Assembly (NCBI GenBank): GCA_003260325.1
Contig: MOLU01000001.1
Span: 62,001-126,000, forward strand
From: Candidatus Gracilibacteria bacterium GN02-872
Lineage (GTDB): Bacteria > Patescibacteriota > Gracilibacteria > BD1-5 > UBA6164
DNA length: 64,000 bases
Direction of reading: 5' to 3'
How positions within the stretch are numbered: position 1 is the first letter of the stretch; every line of letters starts with the position of its first letter. Shown here piece by piece: positions 1 to 9,038 of the stretch. The notes below the pieces were generated by a model. It was not told where the DNA came from. It made no database searches and saw nothing but the letters and a program-made list of their open reading frames with translations. The translations under genes were made by a program, and so were the position numbers.

Positions 1-881
1 TCCCAAATTGAAGGATCTTTCCCTTCTAAATCAACAATTTTTAATAAAAACATTTTTTTTCAAATTGTTTGTCATCCCATAAAATAGGCAAAAACAACAA
101 AATACAAAAAACAAGCAATAAACTGTTTAAAAATAGCATCAAATCAAGGACTTCAAATAGAAAATAAATTAAAAAATATTGAAAACACAAATACAAAAAG
201 TATGCAAATAATCATAAAATCACTCAAATAAGCTCAAATTCTCAGCAAAAGATAATTTTTATTTTTCACAATAAAACTTTTACTTTCCATAAATCTTTGA
301 AATTTTTTAACAAATGGAAAAGCAAGAAAGAATCAAAGTAAAGCTCAAGATGTATTTAACATCAAATCATCAACATCAAAAAATCTGTAAGGACAAGGCA
401 TAAGTCAATACAAAGCAGTTCATTGAGTAAATTCGAAAAAAAGTGAAGTTAAAAATCAAACAAAAAATATTTTAAAAAATCAAAATCTAAAAACTAAAGT
501 CAAAATAAATCATAAAGGCATTATCAAGAAAATATTGAAAATAACTTGAAACAAAGCTTTATTTCTCAAAAGTCAAACTTGATGTTTTTCAGCAAAAGTT
601 TGAATATCTTCAATAAACTGAAATGGTTGAAATTGCCAAGTTTGAACGGCCTTTCTACTTTCACAAAATCACGGAGAAAAGTCAGGAAAAGGAAATAAAA
701 TAAGCCCCAAAGCCAAAAAAAAGAAAAGTACAAAAAGGTAAATTCAGACTTTTTTTATTACAGAAATATTTTTTTTGCGAAGGAAAAAGTGAGCAAAAAA
801 GACAGTGACTGGAAAACTAAAAAGAAAAATAATTGCTCAATTTCAAATCGGTCAAATAAAATAAGAAAGATATGAAATCAT
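1..881 (-). CDS. VanZ-RDD fusion membrane protein (3' end outside window)
   Basis: The frame is open from 881 to the window edge, so the C-terminus is missing; the ATG at 879-881 is the first in-frame start after a stop at 915. About eight hydrophobic segments are visible. Residues about 100-185 match VanZ: a membrane stretch with MPLG, then RFFDVDDLMLNTSGALLG at about 165-182. This is followed by an RDD domain: RIGAYLSD near residue 214, then GGQTIGKK and KIVDLEG near the visible end. VanZ is linked to glycopeptide (teicoplanin) resistance and RDD proteins are often transporter-like; fused VanZ-RDD proteins occur in bacteria but the substrate is unknown. The family assignment is firm; the function is not. 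Confidence 0.85.
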
Positions 882-920
882 CAAAAAAATATTTACAAAA
901 ATAAAACTAGAAAATTATAG

Positions 921-960
921 TTTTCAAAATAAAAAAGTCAATTTTTCAAAATAAAAAAGT
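921..960. repeat. Two-copy 18-bp direct repeat
   Basis: The 18-base string TTTTCAAAATAAAAAAGT occurs at 921-938 and again at 943-960. It lies just beyond the terminator of the downstream end of the methyltransferase gene and may be a simple slippage duplication. Confidence 0.7.
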
Positions 961-979
961 AGCTTTCTCAAGCCACTTT
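956..979 (-). terminator. Rho-independent terminator
   Basis: On the minus strand a 10-bp stem (AAAGTGGCTT / AAGCTACTTT, one G-U pair) with a GAGA tetraloop is followed by a T run. It directly follows the methyltransferase stop codon. Confidence 0.75.
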
Positions 980-1800
980 TAGTTTATTTCAAGCCTTACA
1001 ACTTTTTGATTAAACCTTTTGTAAAAATATGGAATATGATACAAAACACGGAAAATAAATGGATAACGACCACGGTTATAATCACTCATAATATATTCTT
1101 TTCACAAATGGATTTTTGGATTCCATTTCTCCATTTCTTTTGTATTCAAAACAGACCAAGTAAACTCTGGTTTATCCTTCATTCACTTTACTGCATCATG
1201 AACTTTTGCTTTTCAAACAAGAGAATAAGCAAGCATATCAAAAATAACTGTCGTTTTTTCAAAACGATTACAAATTTCTTCAAAAAATGCTTTTACATCT
1301 GTTTCTTGAAAATACATCAAAACTCATTCTACAATAATCAAAACTGGTTTATTGTGATTCAAAACTGTATCAATCCATTTATAATCAAAAAGAGAAAAAT
1401 CCAAAAAAGTATTTTTTTCAGTTTCTTTCAAAAGTTCTTTTCTTAATTCAATAACTTCAGGTAAATCTAAATCATACCAATGAGTGATTTCAGGGCTTCC
1501 AATTCTCTCAAAGCGAGCATCAAGTCAACTTCAAAGCTGAATAACAACTGCATCAGGATTTTTTTCTATAAATTCTCTCACTTCTCTATCAATAAGACTT
1601 GCTCGAAGACAAACTCCAGCTTGTGAAAACTTTGATTTTTTAAATTTTGTAAAATCATAATCTATTTTTCAAATGATTTCCTCAGCTCTTTTATCAATCA
1701 AAAAAGGTTCTTTAAACTTACTTTCTTCAGATTTTGCCCAAAGAGTTATTAGCATAGTTTCAAGAATTTCTCCCAATTTTTCTGTTGATAATTTTGTCAT
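979..1800 (-). CDS. LCMT/PPM1-family S-adenosylmethionine methyltransferase
   Basis: 273 residues, a normal length for the bacterial leucine carboxyl methyltransferase-like family (class I Rossmann methyltransferases). Visible signatures: VIQLGCGLDARFERIG at about residues 84-100 (SAM-binding GxGxD-R loop), YDLDLPEVIELRKELL shortly after, and the EGVLMYF motif near residue 155. Bacterial relatives usually methylate small molecules rather than phosphatases, and the substrate cannot be read from sequence. The start ATG at 1798-1800 follows an AT-rich gap of 85 bp. It is apparently a single-gene unit ending in a terminator. High confidence for the family. Confidence 0.88.
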
Positions 1801-1867
1801 AAAAAATAGTTTAAAAAATATTTTTCTTGTACAATTTAATTATAGACAAAATTTTTCAAAGTCAAAA

Positions 1868-1892
1868 AAACTAAGAAATAAAATCTTAGTTT
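1868..1892. terminator. Bidirectional terminator
   Basis: A 9-bp inverted repeat AAACTAAGA / TCTTAGTTT with a 7-base AT loop, flanked by A and T runs. It overlaps the stop codon of the DUF4300 gene. Confidence 0.7.
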
Positions 1893-2851
1893 TTGATAAT
1901 TGTATTTGGATTTGCACTGTATCAATCAATCAAATCATAGTTTTCCAAAACAAAAGGTCTAGCTGATTCTCAAGTCGTATCAACATCATAAGTTGCCATT
2001 AAATAATCTGACAAATCTCTTTTTGAATCAAATTTCAAAGCCTGGTAAGGTTTTTGAAAAGCCAATTTTTCTATAAAAATAAACTTAGAATCTTTTGTAG
2101 GAAGTAAAACTCAAATATGTCAAATAAATAACTTTTTACTTTTCTCATCTATAGAATCTTGTAAAAACACTGAAATAACTTTCGCATTTGGATTAGTAAA
2201 TTCAATTCATTTTTTCTTCCAATCATCTTGAACAACTTTTACAAGCTCAGAAGTGTTTTGTGTATTTGGAGAAGGAATTTGAGAAAAAAAGTTATCAAAA
2301 ATCTTTTTCTCTTTTTCATCAAATATCTTTCATCATTTTATAGATTCATAATCAAAAGCAAGATTCTCTGTATCTAACTTATTTGAAGGATTTTTAACAT
2401 TTATAAAATTTTTTAAAAGTCAAAATGTAGTAATTCTACAATTATTTCACTTGAAATCTTTATTTTTTTCATCCCATTTCTGAGCAATAAAGTCCTCATC
2501 ATAAGCAGGTAATATATTTGTTTTTGCAAATCAAGTTGAAAGCAAAGTCTTATTTTCAACAGTTTTATTAAAAGTATCAACATTTCTCAAAAATTCAGAA
2601 ATCTCTTTTTCATCAACTCAAGCCTCTTTTAAAGCATTTTTAATTTCTTCTTGAGAAGATTTATCAACTAAATTTGAGTAATTTATTTCTTTTAGAAGCT
2701 TTGTTTGTCAAAATTCTTCATTTCAAGTTCAACTTTTATTTTTTAAAGTTCAAGAATTTTGAATTGTTCAGGTATTCTGATTATTTTTTATGTTATCACT
2801 ACTACAAGCTCAAAGCAAGCAAATAGTAAAAATTATTAAATATTTTTTCAT
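1886..2851 (-). CDS. DUF4300 family lipoprotein
   Basis: 321 residues. The N-terminus MKKYLIIFTICLLGL is a signal peptide; a Cys-free SSGSD follows, so lipidation is uncertain, and a Gly/Thr/Asn-rich linker runs to about residue 50. The rest matches DUF4300: NYSNLVDKSSQEEIKNALKE near residue 57, NCRITTFGLLKNFINVKNP near 130, and LFIGHIGVLLPTKD plus EKLAFQKPYQALKFDSKRDL in the C-terminal third. The family is known from Firmicutes as exported proteins of unknown function. It overlaps its own terminator, and the gene upstream (DUF2157-like) ends only 22 bp away, so the two may be co-transcribed. Confidence 0.85.
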
Positions 2852-2873
2852 AAATTTTTTTTAAATAATATTT

Positions 2874-3791
2874 TTAATTTAATTTTTTATTATATTTCCA
2901 AAGTGCAATAGCTATAATCAAAGCAAAAAATCAAGCAATTATGAAAGAAATTGGATCCACTCAAAATCTCTCAAAAAATTGAGTATAAAAATGAATTGAG
3001 AGAAAAGTTACAGACATATTTATTGTAAATCTTTTATTTTTTACTACTCAAAAAATTATCATTATGATCAAAAAAGCCAGCCATCAAATAGAAAACAAAT
3101 TATTTGAAATAAAATATTCTTTATCTCACCAAAAGCTTCAAATCCAAAAAGCCATATTTACAAGAAAAAAAGAAACTCTTGAAAAAGATAACAAAAGCCT
3201 TTCTATTTGGGAAGAAAAAATATTTGACAAAGAATATGTCAAAATAGACAAAGCTCAGTAAACAGTAATTGTAAGAGATGGTTGCTCAACAAAAAAATAA
3301 TAAGTTGCAGAGTAATAACTAGTTCAAACTCAAAGCAAGGCTCAAATTGTCAAAGCAGAGAATCCTGCAAGTAAAGCACTTCTAGCAAAGTAAGACATAG
3401 CTGCAATAAACAAAGCTACGCTTCAAATAGCTATTTTATAGTTAAGTTCACTTCAATCTGAATAAAAATCAAAAAGTTCAAAATAAGCTCAAGAAGCCGA
3501 AATAGTTCATAAAATTATAAAAATTGAAGACAAAATTCACCAATCTTTAAATAATTTTTCTCTGATAAAAAATCAAACACCAATAAAAATAACAGACAAA
3601 GCAAATATAAATTCAATTGATTTGGCAAAAGAAGCAATTCAACAAAAAATTAAAATAGTTCCAAATCAAACAAGAATATTTGGCAAAATTCAAACAGTTT
3701 CTTTTTTGGCTAAACCTGAAAATTTATCATATTCTTCCTTTGTTATTTTTCATTCTTCCAGAAGTTTTGTTAGATCCAAAACTATTTTCAT
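2874..3791 (-). CDS. DUF2157-like polytopic membrane protein
   Basis: 305 residues. A short soluble N-terminus (about 40 residues, LTKLLEEGKITKEEYDKF) resembles the leading part of DUF2157/SHOCT-like proteins. It is followed by roughly eight transmembrane segments rich in Phe, Ile and UGA-encoded Gly. No catalytic motif is visible. The start ATG at 3789-3791 lies 11 bp after the stop of the alkyltransferase-like gene, so the two are probably one operon. Function unknown; the DUF2157 assignment rests on the N-terminal pattern and topology only. Confidence 0.6.
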
Positions 3792-3801
3792 AAATTATTT
3801 T

Positions 3802-4092
3802 TTAAATAATAAATTCTTTCAAAACTTTTCACTCAATTATTTTTACTCAATCATTTTTTAATTTAAAAATTTTTTCAGAAACTCATTTCTCTGTTGAGTA
3901 TCATGAAATCTTTCAATCATAAGCTACAACTTTATAACAAGGGTATTTTATTGGATCTTTATTATGTTTCATTATCATCGCAACTTTTCTAGGATGAACT
4001 CAGAATTTCAAAGCTATGTTTTTATAAGTAGTAACTTTTCCTTTAGGAATACTTTGAAGATATTCTAAAATCTGCTTTTTTATTTCTTCCAT
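3802..4092 (-). CDS. Alkyltransferase-like (MGMT-fold) DNA repair protein
   Basis: 96 residues, matching the C-terminal DNA-binding domain of O6-methylguanine-DNA methyltransferase without the N-terminal ribonuclease-like domain. Residues 1-45 carry the helix-turn-helix wing (IPKGKVTTYKNIALKFG, then HPRKVAMIMKHN). The active-site motif is PCYKVV at about residues 57-62, corresponding to PCHRVV with the acceptor Cys retained. Proteins of this size are usually ATL proteins, which flag alkylated guanine for excision repair; ATLs typically replace the Cys with Trp, so this one may still be a true acceptor. Downstream is the DUF2157-like gene. Confidence 0.85.
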
Positions 4093-4119
4093 AAAATATT
4101 TTTTAAGCTTTTTTGTAAA

Positions 4120-4145
4120 AAAAGAGTAATTTTATTTACTCTTTT
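4120..4145 (-). terminator. Terminator hairpin
   Basis: A 10-bp stem AAAAGAGTAA / TTACTCTTTT with a six-base loop and flanking T run on the minus strand. It lies 18 bp beyond the stop of the lipoprotein gene at 4163. Confidence 0.75.
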
Positions 4146-4162
4146 AAAATTTTTAAGAAAAA

Positions 4163-4576
4163 TTAGTCTGCTCTGTTATAAACCTCTTTATCTTGCAAAC
4201 ATCAGTCAACAAATCAAGGTTTATTTTTTGCATAATCTTCCATAGAATTTACACAATAAGCTTTTCTTGCCTCTTTTGTATTTATTCCAAAAATAACTTT
4301 TTTAGTTTCATCTACAACTGTTTTTATATCAGCTTCTGGAATTTTTTCTTTTTCTTGAGTACATCTTAAAAAGCTAATATAAGACTCACAAGCAACTCAA
4401 AGTTTTTCTTCTAATACAGTTTTTCATGTAGAATTTGTATTCCCTGAAAAAACAGTATCTTTTGCTGTTTCTGTTGAAGTAGAACCTGTTGTTGTATTAT
4501 TTGTTTCTTTTTTACCACAAGAAACAATAGCAAAAGATAGACAAAGAGCCATAAATATAACTAATAATTTTTTCAT
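4163..4576 (-). CDS. Small lipoprotein, tandem paralogue A
   Basis: 137 residues. The signal peptide MKKLLVIFMALCLSFAIVSC ends in a lipobox Cys at residue 20. A Thr/Ser/Gly linker follows, then a small Cys-containing domain (about residues 65-137) with conserved-looking Cys at VACESYISF, RCTQEK, AYCVNS and DGCLQD. No known family is recognised. The downstream neighbour at 4704-5027 has a nearly identical signal peptide and linker, so this is a tandem duplication with diverged mature domains. The four Cys could form two disulfides outside the cell. Confidence 0.85.
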
Positions 4577-4682
4577 AAAATTAAAGTAATAAACTAAAAC
4601 GATAAAAATATAATCATTTTAAAAAAAATTGCAAATAAAAAAAAAGAATATTCTCTCTTTTGAAAAAATATAAAAAAATAAA

Positions 4683-4697
4683 AAGCCCCATAGGCTT
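4683..4697 (-). terminator. Short terminator hairpin
   Basis: Stem AAGCC / GGCTT with a 5-base loop, followed on the minus strand by a T-rich tract. It serves the gene ending at 4704. Confidence 0.6.
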
Positions 4698-4703
4698 CTT
4701 AAA

Positions 4704-5027
4704 TTATAATGAACATCCTGGAACAAGAACTCATCCAGATTTAGTTTGATCTATAGCTGCTTTACAAGCATCTTCTGAAGTTAATGCTTTTTTAGCTTCT
4801 TCTAATGTTGTTTTAATAGTAGCTTCATCCATTTTTGCAGCTTTGTAAGAACATTCCATATAAGCTATATATTTTTCACAAGATCATCCAGTAGTAGCTG
4901 AAGTATCAGCTTTTTGTTCAGTTCCTGTTGAAGTAGACCCTGTTGTTGTAGTTGTTTCTTTTTTACCACAAGAAACAGCAGCAAAAGATAGGCAAAGAGC
5001 CATAAATATAACTAATAATTTTTTCAT
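4704..5027 (-). CDS. Small lipoprotein, tandem paralogue B
   Basis: 107 residues. The signal peptide MKKLLVIFMALCLSFAAVSC differs from paralogue A at one position; a Thr/Ser-rich spacer follows (TTTTTGSTSTGTE). The mature part keeps the Cys pattern seen in A (SCEKYIAYMEC, DACKAA, VPGCS). It is mostly helical, rich in Ala/Lys/Glu. No known domain. It is the first gene of the pair, with a 140-bp divergent intergenic region shared with the MATE gene. Start chosen at the ATG 5025-5027, the only one that gives a complete signal peptide. Confidence 0.85.
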
Positions 5028-5103
5028 AAAATATATTATTAAAATAATAAATTAATTAGCGGACATATATTAAACATTTTTTTACAAATTGCAAATAAAA
5101 AAT

Positions 5104-5130
5104 TTGAAATATTCTATTTTTTTATATAAT
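5104..5130 (+). promoter_or_regulatory. Weak candidate promoter for the MATE gene
   Basis: TTGAAA at 5104-5109 and TATAAT at 5125-5130, with a short 15-bp spacer. It lies 35 bp before the GTG start. Confidence 0.35.
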
Positions 5131-5165
5131 TGGGGTCTTGTTTTAATTTTTAAAAATTTAAAAAA

Positions 5166-6599
5166 GTGGAAAATAAAAATCTAACTCTGGCCTTGGAAGG
5201 CTCAATAATAAAATGACTAATAATCTTAGCAATTCCGATTTTAATTTGAAATTTACTTCAAAGCGCTTATCAATTTGTAGATGCTTATTGGGTTTGAAGT
5301 ATTTCAAAAGAGGCTGTTGCTGCGGTTTCAGTAAGTTGACCAGTAATATTCTTAATTATAGCTTTAGGAACAGGTTTTTCTATGGCTTGAAGTATTTTGA
5401 TAGCTCAGTACAGCTGACAAAAAAATAAAGAAATGGTTAACCATTGTTCAGCACAAACCCTACTTATTGATATAATTATTTCTATTATTTTATGAGCAAT
5501 TTGATATTTTAACTCTGAAAACATTTTAAGATTGATTTGAGTTGAAGAAAATGTTATGGTTCAAGCTGTAGATTTTATGCAAATAACATTTATTTGACTA
5601 ATTTTTATGTTTATTTTCTCTATGTTTCAGTCTATAATGAGATGAATCTGAGAAGTTAAACTTCCTATGTATATTATCGCAGGAACTGTAGTTTTGAACT
5701 TTATAATTGATCCTATGTTTATTTTAGGATTCTGACCAATTCCAGCAATGTGAGTTAAGTGAGCAGCAATTGCAACTATGATAACTCAAGCAATTTCAGC
5801 AATTATTTGACTTTTTATTCTTTTTAAGTGAAACTATTGAATAAAAGTTCATTTAAAGGATTTTAAACCTGATTTTTGATTTATTAAAAAAATCTTTTTC
5901 CTTTGATTTCCTTCATCTTTAGAAATGTCTGTTAGAGCATTTTGATTTGTTATGTTAACAACTTTGATAACAAGCTTTTGAACTATTGCTGTAGCCGCTT
6001 ACTGAGCCTGAGCAAATATTTATCAACTAGTTTTAATCCCAACTATTTGACTTTCTATAGCAACTTCTACAATGGTTTGACAAAATCTATGAGCAAAGAA
6101 ATTAGAAAGAGCTCAAAAAATAGCAAAAGTAAGTGCGTTGATAGCTTTTTGTGTACTAGAAACAATTTGATTATTTGTATTTATTTTTGCAGAAAATTTG
6201 ATTTGACTTTTTATTCATAATGACGCAGAAGTAATAAAAATATGAGTAGATTTACTAAAAATTTCAGCTTTTACTTTCTGAACAATGTGAGTACAATTTG
6301 CATTAACTTGAGTTTTTAGAGCTGCGTGAAATATGATGTTAGCGCTAGTCTTAGGAATAATTTCTATGTTTATGGTTCAGTTTCCTATTTCATATTTACT
6401 TTCAAAACAAACAGATTTATGAATAGATTGAGTTTGGCTATCTTTTCCGATTACAAATATAATTATGGTAACTATTTGTATTTTAATCTACTTGAAATGA
6501 GATTGGAAAAATAAAAGTATAGTTTGACAAACAAAAGAGGAAATAGAGGAAGAAAAAGCGCAAGAATCTATAGAAGAAAATATTATTTTCAGAAAATAA
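5166..6599 (+). CDS. MATE family multidrug/Na+ antiporter
   Basis: 477 residues with about twelve transmembrane segments in two repeats, as usual for MATE/DinF-type exporters. Diagnostic stretches: LAIPILIGNLLQSAYQFVDA (residues about 20-40), the loop GAGANIYQLVLIP in the second half, and QNLGAKKLERAQKIAK (about residue 300). These proteins export drugs, metabolites or envelope lipids using Na+ or H+ gradients. A GTG start at 5166 is used: an in-frame TAA sits 15 bp upstream and no ATG precedes the first membrane helix. The cytoplasmic C-terminal tail is Glu-rich. Single-gene unit ending in a strong hairpin. Confidence 0.92.
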
Positions 6600-6626
6600 A
6601 ATCCAAGAAATTTCTTGGATTTTTTT
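6600..6626. terminator. Bidirectional terminator between convergent genes
   Basis: A 10-bp stem AATCCAAGAA / TTCTTGGATT with T runs on both sides, placed between the convergent MATE and GNAT genes. Confidence 0.85.
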
Positions 6627-7173
6627 AATCTTTTTCAGTAAAATAATCAGTTCTTAATATTTCCATACAAACCTTGTCAACATATTTTTCTCAATCAAAA
6701 ATATCTTCTTTCCAAACTCAACATTCTTTAAATCAAGACTTCTCATAAACTTTTTTTGCTTTTATATTTGTTGACAAATATTCTAGTTTTATTTTATGTA
6801 AGCCAAGAACTTCAAATCAATATTTTAAAATAAGTTTTACAGTTTCTCTACCAAATCACTTATTTTTGTAACTATTATCACAAATCATTATTCACATAAA
6901 AGCAACTCTATCAAAAAAAGAAATATTCATCAAAGAAACACTTCAAATAATCTCTTTTTCTTCCAAAGCCATTATTGAAAATGTTTTCTGCTGTTCAAAG
7001 TCAAGCTTATCATAATATTCATATTCTTTCTCCAGAGTCATAATTCTTCATCTTTGGCCCAAAAATATCTGATTTTCCAAATTATTTATTCATCTATACC
7101 AAACTTCTACATCTTCTCTTTCTGGCACAACCAAAGCCACTTTTTCCCCCTCTAAAACTTTTATTCTTTTCAT
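6625..7173 (-). CDS. GNAT acetyltransferase, RimJ/RimL type
   Basis: 182 residues, the normal size of RimJ/RimL-like N-acetyltransferases. The central fold carries EKEIIGSVSLMNIS (beta4) and the acetyl-CoA loop NKGFGRETVKLILKYGFE near residue 118, followed by the C-terminal HKIKLEYLSTNIKAKKVYEK and SGFKECG typical of this subgroup. It acetylates an N-terminal or small-molecule amine using acetyl-CoA; the substrate is not predictable. It is the last gene of a three-gene minus unit with TfoX-N and polysaccharide pyruvyl transferase, spaced by 24 bp and 10 bp. Confidence 0.88.
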
Positions 7174-7197
7174 AAAAATATTTTTAAAATATAATTT

Positions 7198-7497
7198 TTA
7201 ATAGTCAAGAGAACTTTCTATATATTTTTCAAGCTCTTCTTTGTTCTCTAAAATACTTTCATCAATTTTAAAATAAGGTAGATAAACATCTTTTCAGGAC
7301 ATTTTGTAAGTAAATTGTTCATCTTGCTGATTATAATCATTTTTCCTAAAATAAAAATCATCTCCATCAAAAATAGCAAAGATTTTTCAGTTTTTAAAAA
7401 TTCAATACTCTCAAAACATAATTCTTGCTTGAAATTCATTATTTCATCATAAAATATCTTCCAAAAAATATTCTAAATATGAAGGTATTTTTTTCAT
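7198..7497 (-). CDS. TfoX N-terminal domain protein
   Basis: 99 residues. The signature RIMFGEYGIFKNGKIFAI at about residues 26-43 is typical of the TfoX_N family, followed by DDFYFRKND and a helical C-terminus. TfoX/Sxy proteins regulate competence genes in Gammaproteobacteria, but stand-alone TfoX_N proteins are widespread and their role is mostly unknown. It sits between the pyruvyl transferase and the GNAT gene in one tight operon. The domain call is confident; a competence role is not supported by any neighbour in this window, although a pilus operon lies 15 kb away. Confidence 0.8.
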
Positions 7498-7507
7498 AAA
7501 TCCAAAA

Positions 7508-8554
7508 TTAAGAAATATCTTTTTCAAAAATCACTTTCAAAGCTTCCTCTGTTTTTAAGCTATAACTAACTCAGATATAAGGAATTTCATAAACTTGAGC
7601 TAAAATCATCGAGTGTAAACGCATTGACAAACAAAAATCTATCTTCTTATCTCTATAAAAATCGTAAACTTCCTGCATTGACTTAGCAATCTCAATTCAA
7701 TTTTCAGCAAATTTTTTCAAAAACTCATAATCATTTGCTTTTAAATCAGTTTTGTGAAAACTATGCGGAAGCAAAACAACTTTTGCTCAAGATTTCTGCA
7801 AATATATCAGTATTTCTCTAAGTTTTCCCTCTTCCATCCTTTCAGAAATATTTGATTTCTTTACCAAATATCCACTTCTAAAAGCAACTCAAACTGTTTT
7901 TCAATTAAAGTCAATTCAATATAAATCTGAAACAGAAAAATCATAAGATTTTATCTTTTTTATACAAAAATCTTGTTTAAATTTTTTAATTCAATCATCA
8001 TAAAATACAGGATCTCTTCTGATTTCGCTTTCTACTCAAATAAAGTCTAAAATATTTTTTGAGTTTTGGTCTCTGACAATTACTTTAAAATAGCTTTTAA
8101 ATATTTTTCTCAATTTTTTTAAATTTTCTTCTTTTTTTACATCAACTCAAACTCTAAAAAAATAAATCTTTTTTTTGTATTTTCTAAATATTTTTGTTCT
8201 AAAAACCCGTAAATCAAGGGGAGATTTTGTGCTTTGATTTTCTTTGTCAAAAATAATTCCTCATCATCAAACAACAATAAAATCAGACTTCTTGACAATT
8301 TTCAAAAAACTAAAATAATTTATTAAATTTTTAAAAATATTTCAAATTTTCTTTAATCCAATAGGAAAATATTCTTTGTAGACAATATTTTTATCATCAA
8401 AAAAAATGTCTTTTTTATCATAAGTAAAAACAAAAAATTTTGTATTCTCTCAAAATTCCTCTTTCAAAATCTTTATTTCATTTTTTAGAATCAATTCATC
8501 TCAGAGATTTTGACATCAAATAGCTCAAAAAATAGATATTGTTTTATTTTTCAT
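7508..8554 (-). CDS. Polysaccharide pyruvyl transferase family protein
   Basis: 348 residues. N-terminal Rossmann-like region ISIFGAIGGQNLGDELILKN; then the hallmark IVVGGGGIIFD near residue 97; the C-terminal half has VLLPHSFHKTD and FCLSMRLHSMILAQ (the R-H motif of the family at about residue 310). Relatives (CsaB, WcaK) add pyruvate ketals to cell-wall or exopolysaccharide sugars using phosphoenolpyruvate; pyruvylated polymers anchor S-layer proteins in Gram-positives. First gene of the operon with TfoX-N and GNAT. A GT4 enzyme and an O-antigen-ligase-like protein are also encoded in the window, in keeping with an extracellular polysaccharide. Confidence 0.88.
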
Positions 8555-8641
8555 TTCAAAAGTAAAAATAATTATTTCTACAAAGTAAGAATAGCCAAAA
8601 AATTTTTTTTTTCAAGGTTTTTTTCTTTTTTCTAAAAATAT

Positions 8642-8669
8642 TTGACAAAAAAGAAAATTAGTATAAAAT
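8642..8669 (+). promoter_or_regulatory. Promoter of the PadR-HAAS operon
   Basis: -35 TTGACA at 8642-8647, 16-bp spacer, -10 TAAAAT at 8664-8669, immediately followed by a palindrome (see operator). Confidence 0.7.
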
Positions 8670-8670
8670 A

Positions 8671-8689
8671 TACTATGTATTACATAGTA
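8671..8689. promoter_or_regulatory. Palindromic operator, probable PadR site
   Basis: The perfect dyad TACTATGT-ATT-ACATAGTA lies directly downstream of the -10 element and 14 bp before the padR start codon. PadR-type regulators bind ATGT/ACAT dyads, so this is a likely site for autorepression. The spacing inside the dyad is shorter than in well-studied PadR operators. Confidence 0.65.
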
Positions 8690-8703
8690 ATTATAAAAAT
8701 TTT

Positions 8704-9027
8704 ATGGAAAATAAAATACAATCGCAAATGCGAAAATGAATTCTTGATTTTTTAATATTAGGAATCCTAAAAAAATGAGAAACCTACTGAGCTGAAATAA
8801 TAGAAACTCTCAAAGAAAGTGATTTAATCGTTGTAGAGTGAACTGTCTATCCTCTCTTGTCAAGACTCATAAAAGACTCTATGATTAGCTATTATTGGGT
8901 AGAATCAGATAGCTGACACCCAAGAAAATACTTTAAATTAACAAAATCAGGAGAAGATGCTTTTGATTTGATGTGAAAAAGCTGGTCAGAAATAAAAAAC
9001 ACAGTACAAAAAATTTTAGAAAAATAA
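8704..9027 (+). CDS. PadR family transcriptional regulator
   Basis: 107 residues, typical PadR-s2 length. Winged helix-turn-helix signatures: LDFLILGILKKGETYGAEII (residues 14-33) and VEGTVYPLLSRL (about 45-56), then DSGHPRKYFKLTKSGEDAF for the wing. Six of its eight glycines are UGA codons, which makes it a clear example of the recoding. It is followed 11 bp later by a membrane protein with an N-terminal HAAS-like domain, the classic PadR partner. Likely a repressor of its own operon, acting at the palindrome 8671-8689 and responding to an unknown envelope or drug signal. Confidence 0.92.
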
Positions 9028-9038
9028 TTTAAAAAAAT

